Below are positions 17,185 to 25,800 of a stretch of DNA of 64,000 nucleotides, in pieces. How positions within the stretch are numbered: the stretch's first letter is position 1; every line of letters starts with the position of its first letter. The stretch is from contig NZ_CP121106.1 in assembly GCF_029623755.1 (NCBI RefSeq), positions 2,608,352-2,672,351 of the forward strand, written 5' to 3'. A program made the position numbers and the translations under genes. The stretch is from Altererythrobacter sp. CAU 1644. GTDB taxonomy: Bacteria; Pseudomonadota; Alphaproteobacteria; Sphingomonadales; Sphingomonadaceae. Under the pieces are notes generated by a model. The model was not told the origin of the DNA. It ran no database searches and worked only from the letters and a program-made list of their open reading frames with translations.

Positions 17185-18670
17185 CGATCTCGCGCGGGGC
17201 GAGGGGGCCGATGCCGAACCGCTCGCCCTGATCACCGAGACCGCGCATGGCCCGCGGATCGATGCCACCAACGATGCCGGACGCGAGGCCGGTGCACGGG
17301 CCGGGATGATGCTGGCCGATGCGCGGACGCTGTGCCCCGAACTCAAGGTCGCCCCTTCCGATCCGGCGGGTGATCTCGCCTTCCTCGAGAAGCTGGCGCT
17401 GTGGGCGCAGCGCTGGGGGCCGTGGAGCGCGCTCGACCCGCCCGACGGGGTGATCGTCGACGTCAGCGCGGTCGCCCATCTGTTCGGGGGAGAGCGGCGT
17501 CTGCTCGAGGATGCCAGTGCGGCCATCGGTGCCCGAAAACTGGCTGCGCGGCTTGCCATTGCGCCCACCGCCGGAGCGGCGTGGGCCTTGGCGCATTATG
17601 GGCCGCGCCACGCCATCCTTGGCGCAGCGGAAGATGCCGCAGCGCATCTCTCGCAGCTTCCCGTCGCTGCCCTGCGGCTCGACGAGGATGTGATTGCAGT
17701 GTTGCGGAGGCTGGGACTCAAACGGCTCGAGGATTTGCACGGTGTCGGGCGCGATGCGCTGCAACGCCGCTTCCGCAACCGCAAGTCGCCCGCGTCCAAT
17801 CCGTTGCTCCGGCTCGACCAGATCCTGGGGCGCTTGCCCGAACCGCTGCTGCCGGTGGTGCCGCAGCAGGTGCCGTTGGTCCAGCGCCGCTTGATGGAGC
17901 CGATCCGCCACCGCGACCTGCTCGACCAGGTGCTGGCGGATCTTGCGCAGGACATGGCGCGCGAGCTCGAAGGGCAGGGGAAGGGCGCACGGCGACTCGA
18001 ACTGGGGCTGTGGCGGGTCGATGGCGAAGTGGTGGTGCGCGCACTCGAACTTTCGGCGGCAACGCGCGATGCATCGCATATCACGCGGCTGTTTGGCGCG
18101 AAGCTCGACGATGTCGATGCCGGCTTCGGGATCGAGACGGTTCGCCTGCGCGCCAGCTGGGCCGAACCGCTGGCCCTGGAACAGGGCGATATCGAAGCCG
18201 CCGCCGAGGAGCATGGTACCTCGCTCAGCGGTTTCGTCGATCGCATCACGGTAAGGCTTGGCAAGCAGGCGGTGCGGCATCCGGTTCCCTTTGCCAGCCA
18301 TATCCCCGAAAGGGCGCAGCGCTGGCAGGCCCCGCTCGATCCCGATCCAGCCACACAAGGTGAATTGGCCTTTAACTTTCGGCCGCTGAAACTGCTCGAC
18401 CGACCAGAGGCGATCGCGGTGCTCTATGCGTCGCCCGACGGCTATCCCAAGTCCTTCCGCTGGCGCGGACAGGTGCACGAAGTCGCGCGGGTGGAGGGGC
18501 CGGAGCGGATCGCGCCCGAGTGGTGGCGGGAGAAATCCTCGGTGCGTTTGCGTGACTATTACCGCATCGAAGACAGGCAGGGGCGCCGCTATTGGCTCTA
18601 CCGCAGCGGTATTATCGGCGATGGTCGTGGGGGGCTACCGGCGTGGTTCCTACAGGGCTTCTTTGGTTAA
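17069..18670 (+). CDS. imuB: Y-family DNA polymerase-like protein ImuB
   Basis: ImuB (533 residues) is a catalytically degenerate Y-family polymerase relative that ties ImuA, DnaE2 and the sliding clamp together. It has the palm-like start RRIMAVWFARLSVDRW, GMMLADARTLCPELKV, DVSAVAHLFGGERRLLEDA, and a helix-hairpin-helix-like LGLKRLEDLHGVGRDALQRRF. The acidic active-site residues of true Y-family polymerases are not evident. The start at 17069 overlaps imuA; an ATG at 17135 would cut the conserved RR pair and is less likely. It is co-transcribed with imuA from the LexA-controlled promoter. Confidence 0.92.
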   Translation: MTADASPPPARQPTKGAPPRRIMAVWFARLSVDRWRLSNDLARGEGADAEPLALITETAHGPRIDATNDAGREAGARAGMMLADARTLCPELKVAPSDPAGDLAFLEKLALWAQRWGPWSALDPPDGVIVDVSAVAHLFGGERRLLEDASAAIGARKLAARLAIAPTAGAAWALAHYGPRHAILGAAEDAAAHLSQLPVAALRLDEDVIAVLRRLGLKRLEDLHGVGRDALQRRFRNRKSPASNPLLRLDQILGRLPEPLLPVVPQQVPLVQRRLMEPIRHRDLLDQVLADLAQDMARELEGQGKGARRLELGLWRVDGEVVVRALELSAATRDASHITRLFGAKLDDVDAGFGIETVRLRASWAEPLALEQGDIEAAAEEHGTSLSGFVDRITVRLGKQAVRHPVPFASHIPERAQRWQAPLDPDPATQGELAFNFRPLKLLDRPEAIAVLYASPDGYPKSFRWRGQVHEVARVEGPERIAPEWWREKSSVRLRDYYRIEDRQGRRYWLYRSGIIGDGRGGLPAWFLQGFFG

Positions 18671-18743
18671 CGGACCCGACATTAATTGTTTCTAAGGGCT
18701 GCGAAATCACGCAAATTTTACACCTTGCTGGCAAACGAAGATT

Positions 18744-19076
18744 ATGAACGCACCGGAAATCAATCGCGCTGCCGACCGCAAGCCGCTCGACATCCTTGTC
18801 GAAGGGCGGATGCGTTCGCGCCCCGTCTGCGTCGAGTTGATCGACCTTTCCGAAGGTGGCTGCAAGATCAAGGGCAAGTTCGGCTTCACCCAGGAAGGCG
18901 AAGTGATCTCGCTCAAGGTCGATGGAATCCGCGCTCCGCTTGGCAAGGTCGTGTGGGTAGACGGCCAATTTGCCGGAGTCGCCTTCGACGGAAAATTGCA
19001 CGAGGCGATTATCGATCACCTGTGCCGCCAGCGGCTCGAGAAACGCCTCGAAAGGGCCCAGCGCCGCACGGACTAA
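18744..19076 (+). CDS. PilZ-domain protein
   Basis: A 110-residue single-domain protein with the PilZ fold, a cyclic-di-GMP receptor. The segment DRKPLDILVEGRMRSR is followed by LIDLSEGGCKIKG, which matches the D/NxSxxG part of the PilZ signature. The upstream arginine motif is weaker (RMRSRP rather than RxxxR in the usual place), so nucleotide binding is uncertain. It lies 73 bases after imuB on the same strand and may be read through from the SOS promoter, but shows no LexA box of its own. A bidirectional terminator follows. Confidence 0.78.
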   Translation: MNAPEINRAADRKPLDILVEGRMRSRPVCVELIDLSEGGCKIKGKFGFTQEGEVISLKVDGIRAPLGKVVWVDGQFAGVAFDGKLHEAIIDHLCRQRLEKRLERAQRRTD

Positions 19077-19080
19077 AAAA

Positions 19081-19102
19081 AGGGCGGCTCGCAAGCCGCC
19101 CT
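19081..19102. terminator. Bidirectional intrinsic terminator
   Basis: AGGGCGGCT (19081-19089) and AGCCGCCCT (19094-19102) form a perfect 9-base stem around a CGCA loop. A run of A's before it becomes a T-run on the minus strand, ending the carbonic anhydrase transcript; the PilZ transcript ends on the other side. Confidence 0.85.
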
Positions 19103-19126
19103 CTTCAAATCGAATGTCGAACCCGG

Positions 19127-19852
19127 TTATTCGACCGGTGCCACCAACAGGCGGTTGCCGAGGGGCTGCAGCGAACGCGCCGTCGGACCGAGCGATCCGG
19201 CCATGGCAGCGATCTGCTCCGCGCTTGCTTCCATCACCTCTTCAGCGACATGCCAGTTGACGCCTTCGCTGCAGGGCGGCGTCGTGAGCGAGCCCATGTA
19301 GCGGTATACCGACAGGTCATCGGGGATCATCTCGGACGCATCGAGATTGAGCGCAGAACCGTTGCCGCTCGACAGCGCATTGCCGATCGCACCCAGGGCA
19401 GGGTTTGCGTCGCCTTCCTCGAACATCACGCCGAGCACGCCCAGTTCACCCTTGTCCGTTGCGTGGACGAAGTGCGCCACGAGCGGATAGCGCTTGCCGT
19501 TGATGGCGTGTTCCGACGGGGTGTGGAAGTGAACCTGGATCAGGTTGAAGTGCTTGTCGCCCGAATGCATGTGCATCCCGGCAGGGAAATCGACCTGCAG
19601 CTTCTGGTCGCTGACCGCGAGCGTGCCGCCGGTTTCGCCATAATTGGTCGAGACGGTGATCTCACCACGTGCCTTGGCCTGACCGAGGTCGACCGGCGAC
19701 TGCATGAGCCCCGCATCGCAGATGGCATAATCGCTGTTCACCGTTGACCAGCGCTCCGGCATTTGTCCATCGCCGAATTTCCAGTCCTTGTCTGCGGCGA
19801 GTGCCGGGGCTGCGGCGAGCGAAGCCGTGGCGAGAATTGCAAGATATTTCAT
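19127..19852 (-). CDS. Alpha-type carbonic anhydrase, exported
   Basis: A 241-residue secreted alpha-carbonic anhydrase, interconverting CO2 and bicarbonate in the periplasm. An N-terminal signal peptide (MKYLAILATASLAAAPALA, cleavage after about residue 19-20) precedes the mature enzyme. Zinc ligands are visible as HFH in QVHFHTPSEH and the distal His of VAHFVH; LMQSPVDL and GSLTTPPCSEGVNW are also diagnostic. The start at 19852 has GGAG 6 bases upstream; a longer frame upstream is not protein-like. It lies opposite to its SOS-gene neighbours and breaks that region in two. Confidence 0.93.
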   Translation of the reverse strand: MKYLAILATASLAAAPALAADKDWKFGDGQMPERWSTVNSDYAICDAGLMQSPVDLGQAKARGEITVSTNYGETGGTLAVSDQKLQVDFPAGMHMHSGDKHFNLIQVHFHTPSEHAINGKRYPLVAHFVHATDKGELGVLGVMFEEGDANPALGAIGNALSSGNGSALNLDASEMIPDDLSVYRYMGSLTTPPCSEGVNWHVAEEVMEASAEQIAAMAGSLGPTARSLQPLGNRLLVAPVE

Positions 19853-19905
19853 TATCCACTCCAAACCGTGCAAATGCCGGAGGAGTTGGCACAGGCCATA
19901 CCCGC

Positions 19906-19920
19906 TCGCGACAGTCGCGA
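19906..19920. promoter_or_regulatory. Perfect palindrome upstream of carbonic anhydrase
   Basis: TCGCGAC and GTCGCGA flank a single A (19906-19920), 54 bases before the carbonic anhydrase start. It may be an operator; nothing else in the 255-base gap 19853-20107 looks coding apart from the SOS promoter at its right end. Confidence 0.35.
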
Positions 19921-20072
19921 AAATCGTCTGGCCGGCCAATTTGGGAATTTCGGTGCCAGCCTCCTCGAGTACGTCCGACATCACGAGTGCAGTGCGCTCG
20001 CCAGAGGGGCCCGGTCCGTGGCCTTATTACGTGCCTGTAGCGGTTAGGTTCCCGCGGATACGTCATTTGATA

Positions 20073-20105
20073 TTGGCGGAAGGCTGAAAAGAACATATAA
20101 AGAAC
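20073..20105 (+). promoter_or_regulatory. SOS promoter and LexA box of the radical SAM-udgX-dnaE2 operon
   Basis: GAACATATAAAGAAC at 20091-20105 fits GAAC-N7-GAAC with an AT-only spacer. A -35-like TTGGCG (20073-20078), a 17-base spacer and a -10-like TATAAA (20096-20101) put the expected RNA start at or next to the ATG at 20108. LexA would cover the -10 element, and the message would be leaderless. Promoter elements are inferred; the LexA box is read directly. Confidence 0.88.
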
Positions 20106-20107
20106 AT

Positions 20108-21352
20108 ATGTCGTCGCAGACCATTCTCCAGAAGCTCGAAATCCTCGCTGATGCGGCGAAATACGATGCTTCCTGCGCATCCTCTGGAACGGCGAAGAAG
20201 AACTCACTGGGGGGGAAGGGGATCGGCTCGACCGAGGGGATGGGGATCTGCCATGCCTATGCACCGGACGGACGGTGTATCTCGCTCTTGAAGATCCTGC
20301 TGACCAATCACTGTGTGTTCGACTGCCACTACTGCGTCAATCGCAAGAGCTCGAACGTGCGTCGCGCGCGCTTCACGCCGCAGGAGGTCGCCGACCTCAC
20401 ACTCGCTTTCTACAAGCGCAATTATATCGAGGGGCTGTTCCTCTCATCGGGCATCGTCAAAAGCTCGAACCACACGATGGAGCAATTGGTAGAAGCCGCC
20501 CGTATCCTGCGGGAAGAACACGATTTTCGTGGCTATATCCATCTCAAGACCATTCCCGAAGCGGATGCTGAACTGGTCCACCAGGCGGGGCTCTATGCCG
20601 ATCGTGTTTCGATCAATGTCGAATTGCCGACTGCCAGCGGGCTGACCCGCCTCGCGCCCGACAAGAGCGCGGCGCAGATCGAAGGCGCGATGGACAAGGT
20701 CAAGACGGATATCGTCGCGGCGAAGGATGCCAGGAAGCGCTTTCGCCACGCTCCGCGCTTCGCCCCGGCGGGCCAGTCTACCCAGATGATCGTCGGTGCC
20801 GATGGCGCGACCGATTCCGATATCGTCGGCAAGGCGAGCGGGCTTTACCGGAGCTTTGGCTTGCGGCGGGTCTATTACAGCGCCTTCAGCCCCATCCCGG
20901 ATGCCAGTGCGGTGCTGCCCTTGAAACGCCCGCCGCTGATCCGCGAGCACCGGCTCTACCAGTCCGACTGGCTGATACGTTTCTACGGCTTCAAGCCGGG
21001 CGAGATCGTGCAGGCGGCAGAGGCCGATGGAAACCTGCCGCTCGACATCGATCCCAAGCTCGCCTGGGCGCTCAAGTTTCGCGACAGTTTTCCGGTCGAC
21101 GTCAACCGCGCGGCGAAGGAGCAATTGCTGCGCGTGCCGGGTCTGGGAACGACGGCGGTAAAGCGTATCCTGATCGCGCGGCGACACCGTGTCCTGCGGC
21201 TCGACGATGTGGCCAAGCTGACGCTGTCGATCGCCAAGGTGCGCCCCTTCATCGTCACCTGCGACTGGCGCCCGACATTCCTCACCGATCGTACCGACCT
21301 CAGAAGCCTGCTCGCGCCCAAGGCAGAGCAGCTGGAACTGTTCGCGGCATGA
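20108..21352 (+). CDS. Putative DNA modification/repair radical SAM protein
   Basis: A 414-residue radical S-adenosylmethionine enzyme. The [4Fe-4S] cluster cysteines are Cys69, Cys73 and Cys76 in NHCVFDCHYCVNRK. A SAM-barrel follows, and the C-terminal region carries a helix-hairpin-helix-like DNA-contact motif (KEQLLRVPGLGTTAVKRIL). This fits the family annotated as putative DNA modification/repair radical SAM proteins, commonly next to a UDG-superfamily partner, as here. The reaction is unknown. The ATG lies two bases after the LexA box, without a ribosome-binding site, and the stop overlaps the next gene by 4 bases (ATGA). Confidence 0.88.
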   Translation: MSSQTILQKLEILADAAKYDASCASSGTAKKNSLGGKGIGSTEGMGICHAYAPDGRCISLLKILLTNHCVFDCHYCVNRKSSNVRRARFTPQEVADLTLAFYKRNYIEGLFLSSGIVKSSNHTMEQLVEAARILREEHDFRGYIHLKTIPEADAELVHQAGLYADRVSINVELPTASGLTRLAPDKSAAQIEGAMDKVKTDIVAAKDARKRFRHAPRFAPAGQSTQMIVGADGATDSDIVGKASGLYRSFGLRRVYYSAFSPIPDASAVLPLKRPPLIREHRLYQSDWLIRFYGFKPGEIVQAAEADGNLPLDIDPKLAWALKFRDSFPVDVNRAAKEQLLRVPGLGTTAVKRILIARRHRVLRLDDVAKLTLSIAKVRPFIVTCDWRPTFLTDRTDLRSLLAPKAEQLELFAA

Positions 21353-22800
21353 CCGCGCTGCAGCACGTCAAGCTTGGCGCCTATTACGTGGTGAGCATGC
21401 CCGAGCCGGACGATTTCGATTTCTGGCGCGAGCGGGCGCGCAGCCTCGTCCAGTGCGATGTCCCGCCCGACCGGATCGCCTGGGTCGAGCCGGGCGGCAA
21501 TGGCGATCTCTTTGCGCACGGCGAGCGGCGCATGCCGGTGCCCGAGCCGGATGCGCGCGCGGTGCGGGCGAGCAAGCGCTTTGTCAGCCTGGCGAAAAGC
21601 GCCTTGCTCCATTCCGAACCGGAGCGATTTACGCTGCTTTACCGCCTGCTGTGGCGGCTCCAGTCCAAGCCCAGGGTGATGGAGGACAGCGCCGATCCCG
21701 ATGTGCGACGGGTCGAGGATTTGGCCAAGGCGGTGCGGCGCGACAGCCACAAGATGCACGCCTTCGTCCGTTTTCGTCTGGTCGAGAGCGAGGACGCGGA
21801 GGTGGGCGAACATTACGTCGCCTGGTTCGAACCCGAACATCACATCCTGCGTGCCAATGCCGGCTTCTTCGTCCGCCGCTTCGCCAACATGCGCTGGTCG
21901 ATCCTGACGCCGCGCGGCAGCCTGCACTGGGATGGCGAGGTGCTGGAAGAAGGTCTGCCTGCGCAGCGCGGTGATGCGCCCGGCGGCGATCCGATGGAGG
22001 ATCTCTGGCGCAAATATTACTCTTCGATCTTCAATCCGGCGCGACTCAAGGTTGGCGCGATGCTGAAGGAGATGCCGAAGAAATACTGGAAGAACATGCC
22101 CGAGGCGGCGCTCATCCCTGAGCTTATCGCGGGCGCGCAATCGCGCGAAGCACAGATGGTCGCACGAGGTGCGCTGGAATTCGAGGAGCGACCGGAAACG
22201 CTCGCTGCAATCGAGGAAGCGATCCATCGTTGTGGCAAGTGCCCGATTGGCGGCCTCGATAATCACGCGGTGATGGGCGAGGGACCCGACCGCGCTGCGC
22301 TGATGATCGTCGGCGAGCAGCCGGGCGACCAGGAAGATCTTGCCGGGCGACCCTTCGTTGGCCCGGCCGGGCAATTGCTCGACATCCATCTCGGACGCGC
22401 GGGGATCGACCGCCGCTCGGCCTATGTCACTAATGCGGTGAAGCATTTCAAATATGTCATGCGCGGTAAGCGACGGCTGCACCAGAATCCCGCCGCGAAG
22501 GAGATCGACACCTGCCGTTGGTGGCTTGAGGCGGAGCGGAAAATCGTCGAACCGCGGGTGATCCTCGCGCTGGGTGCGTCGGCGGCGCGCGGATTGCTCG
22601 GCAGGACGGTGAGTATCTCGAAAGTGCGCGGCGCTCCGATCCCGCTCGGCGATGCTGGTTCGGGGGCGAGCGAGCTGTGGATCACCGCGCATCCCTCCTA
22701 CCTGCTGCGGCTCGATGGTGCGGCGCGCGAAGAGCAGGAACGCCTGTTCGCCGCCGACCTTGCGGCGGTGAGGGCGCGGCTGGCGGAGGTGGCGGGGTGA
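21349..22800 (+). CDS. udgX: UdgX-type uracil-DNA binding protein with N-terminal DUF4130 domain
   Basis: A 483-residue two-part protein. Residues 1 to about 250 match the DUF4130 type often paired with the radical SAM gene. From about 290 on is a UDG-superfamily domain with four cysteine-cluster type features (HRCGKCPIG), motif GEQPGDQ at 322-328, DLAGRPFVGPAGQLL, and KRRLH at 374-378. The KRRxH loop is the UdgX hallmark; in the mycobacterial protein its His makes a covalent bond to the sugar left after uracil release, locking the protein on DNA. His378 is the equivalent here. It is translationally coupled to the radical SAM gene and followed at once by dnaE2. Confidence 0.9.
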   Translation: MTALQHVKLGAYYVVSMPEPDDFDFWRERARSLVQCDVPPDRIAWVEPGGNGDLFAHGERRMPVPEPDARAVRASKRFVSLAKSALLHSEPERFTLLYRLLWRLQSKPRVMEDSADPDVRRVEDLAKAVRRDSHKMHAFVRFRLVESEDAEVGEHYVAWFEPEHHILRANAGFFVRRFANMRWSILTPRGSLHWDGEVLEEGLPAQRGDAPGGDPMEDLWRKYYSSIFNPARLKVGAMLKEMPKKYWKNMPEAALIPELIAGAQSREAQMVARGALEFEERPETLAAIEEAIHRCGKCPIGGLDNHAVMGEGPDRAALMIVGEQPGDQEDLAGRPFVGPAGQLLDIHLGRAGIDRRSAYVTNAVKHFKYVMRGKRRLHQNPAAKEIDTCRWWLEAERKIVEPRVILALGASAARGLLGRTVSISKVRGAPIPLGDAGSGASELWITAHPSYLLRLDGAAREEQERLFAADLAAVRARLAEVAG

Positions 22801-22801
22801 A

Positions 22802-25800
22802 ATGCCCGAGAACGACCTTCACATTCCGCGCCGAACGGTGGAACTCGATCCCGAGCTGATCGACACGCCTGAGCGCGCGCCCTTCGTCGAACTGGGGCTG
22901 GTGAGCTGTTTCAGCTTCCTGCGCGGCGCCTCCGACGCGGTCGACCTGGTGATGACAGCGCGTGCCCAGGGCTATGACGCGATCGGGATTGCCGATGCGA
23001 ACTCGATGGCTGGCGTCGTGCGGGTACATACCGAGGCGAAGACGCTCAAGCTGAGGCCGGTGATCGGCACGCGGATCGAAACGGTCGAGGGGCTCGCCTT
23101 TCTCGCTTACCCGCGCGACCGCGCCGCCTATGGGCGCCTGTGTCGCCTGATCAGCACGGGCCGGATGAGCACGCTCGACGGCGAATGGCAGGAGAAAGGC
23201 GAGTGCCACATCTCGCTCGCCATGCTCGCGCGCCACGCCGAGGATGTGCAGCTGATCCTGCTGCCGCCGGATGATCTGGAGGCGCGTTTCACCGTGCCTG
23301 CTTGGGCAAGCAATGTGGTTACGCTGGATGGGAGAGGGCATCCAGAACATGCGACGGGCACCTTCGGGGAAGTCCTTCCTCAGCTGAGTGCGGGGTTGCC
23401 CACCTTCCGCTATCTCGCTGCAAGCTATCTCTACCGCGGTGACGATATTGCGCGGATCACCCGGCTCGATGCGCTGGCCAGCGCGAACGGTCTTGCGCTG
23501 CTCGCCACCAATGATGTCCACTACCATGCGCCCGAGCGGCGCCCGCTGCAGGACGTGATGACCGCGATTCGGCACAAGACCACGGTCGCGCGGGCGGGGC
23601 ACCTGCTCCACGTCAATGCCGAGCGTCACCTCAAACCGCCGCAGGAGATGGTGCACCTGTTTGCGCGCTGGCCGCATGCGATCCAGGCGGCGCGCGAGGT
23701 GGCGGACAATTGCGATTTCAGCCTCGATGAGCTGCGCTACGAATATCCCGAAGAGATTTACCCTGACGGCATGACGCCGCAGCAATATCTCGACAGCGAA
23801 ACCTGGAAGGGCGCTACAAGGCGCTATCCGGAAGGCTTGCCTGACAGCGTGCGGCAGACGCTCAAGCGCGAGCTGGCGCTGATCGAGAAGCTCGACCTCG
23901 CGCGTTACTTCCTCACCATCAAGGATATCGTCGACTACGCGCGCAGCGTCGACCCGCCGATCCTGTGCCAGGGGCGCGGCAGTGCGGCCAATTCGGCGGT
24001 CTGCTACTGCCTCGAGATCACCAGCGTCGACCCGGCCAAGCATGCGCTGCTGTTCGACCGCTTCATTTCCGAAGAGCGCAAGGAACCGCCCGATATCGAC
24101 GTCGATTTCGAGCACGAGCGGCGCGAGGAGGTGATCCAGTACATCTATCGCCGCTACGGCCGACAACGCGCGGGCCTGTGCGCGACGGTGATCCATTACC
24201 GTCCGCGCATGGCAATCCGCGAAGTGGGTAAGGCTATGGGCCTGTCGGAGGACGTCACCAGCGCGCTCGCGCGCACCGTCTGGGGCGGATGGGGGCGCGA
24301 GATCGGAGAAAAGCATGTCGGTGAGACCGGGATGGACGTCACCGACCCGCATCTCAGGCGCGTCCTCGCGCTAACCAGACAGATGATCGGCATGCCGCGC
24401 CACCTCAGCCAGCATGTCGGCGGGTTCATCCTCACCGAGAGCGCGCTGACCGAGACGGTCCCGATCGGCAATGGCGCCATGCCCGAACGCAGTTTCATCG
24501 AGTGGGACAAGGACGACATCGACGCGCTCGGCATCCTCAAGGTCGATGTGCTGGCGCTCGGCATGCTCACCTGCATCAAGAAATGCCTCGACCTGCTGGA
24601 GGAGCATCACGATCGCAGGCTGACGCTGGCGAGTGTCCCGCGCGAGGATCCGGAAACCTATGCCATGTTGCGCAAGGGCGACTCGCTCGGCGTGTTCCAG
24701 GTCGAAAGCCGCGCGCAGATGAACATGCTGCCGCGCCTGCGCCCGCGCGAGTTCTACGACCTGGTGATCCAGGTCGCGATCGTGCGCCCTGGCCCAATCC
24801 AGGGCGATATGGTGCATCCCTATCTCAAACGCCGCCGCGGTGCGGAGAAGGTCGTGATCCCGGCGCCTTCTCCGGAATATGGCCCACCCGACGAGCTCTC
24901 CAGCATCCTCGAACGCACGCTGGGCGTCCCGATCTTCCAGGAGCAAGCGATGAAGATCGCGCTCGACGCGGCCAAGTTCAATTCGGCCGAGGCCAACCGG
25001 CTGCGCAAGGCGATGGCGACCTTCCGCAGCCGCGGCATGGTCGACGAATTGCAGGACATGATGGTCGGACGGATGGTGACGCGCGGCTACGACCCCGATT
25101 TTGCCGAACGGTGCTTCAACCAGATTCGCGGTTTCGGTGAATACGGCTTTCCGGAAAGTCACGCGGCAAGCTTTGCGCACCTCGTCTACGTCTCAAGCTG
25201 GCTCAAGTGCCACTTCCCCGCCGCCTTCGGCTGCGCGCTGCTCAATTCGCAACCGATGGGCTTCTACGCCCCGGCGCAGATTGTGCGCGATGCGCGCGAG
25301 CACGGGGTCGAAGTGCTGCCGGCTGATGTGAACCACTCCCTGTGGGATTGTACGCTGGAGGAAACGGGAGAGGCGCAGGAAACCCGCCAGGGCCGGATGG
25401 ACCGCCATATTGCGCTGCGCCTTGGCCTTCGGCAGGTCGATGGCCTGCCCGAGCATGTTGCGGCGGCACTGGTCGCGGAGAGGGCCGAGAACGGCCCCTA
25501 TCACGATGTCGGCGAACTCAAGGACCGTGCCGGACTCTCTCCTGCACATATCGAGCGGCTCGCCAGTGCGGACTGCTTTGCTTCGCTCGACCTGCCGCGC
25601 AGGCAGGCCTTGTGGGATGCGCGCAGCCTGATCTCCGCCCCCGATCTGCCGCTGTTCAAGGCGGCGGCGGAACGCGACGAGGGGGCCGAGAAGATGCGCA
25701 CCGCGCTCCCGCAGATGCCGCTTTCCGAAGAGGTCGTGGCCGATTACCAGACCACGCGTCTCAGCCTGAAAGCGCATCCGCTGGCCTTCCTGCGGGCAAG

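Noticed and set aside
20983..24352. Long minus-strand frames opposite the radical SAM, udgX and dnaE2 genes
   Set aside because: The sense strand has conserved motifs throughout; these frames have none.
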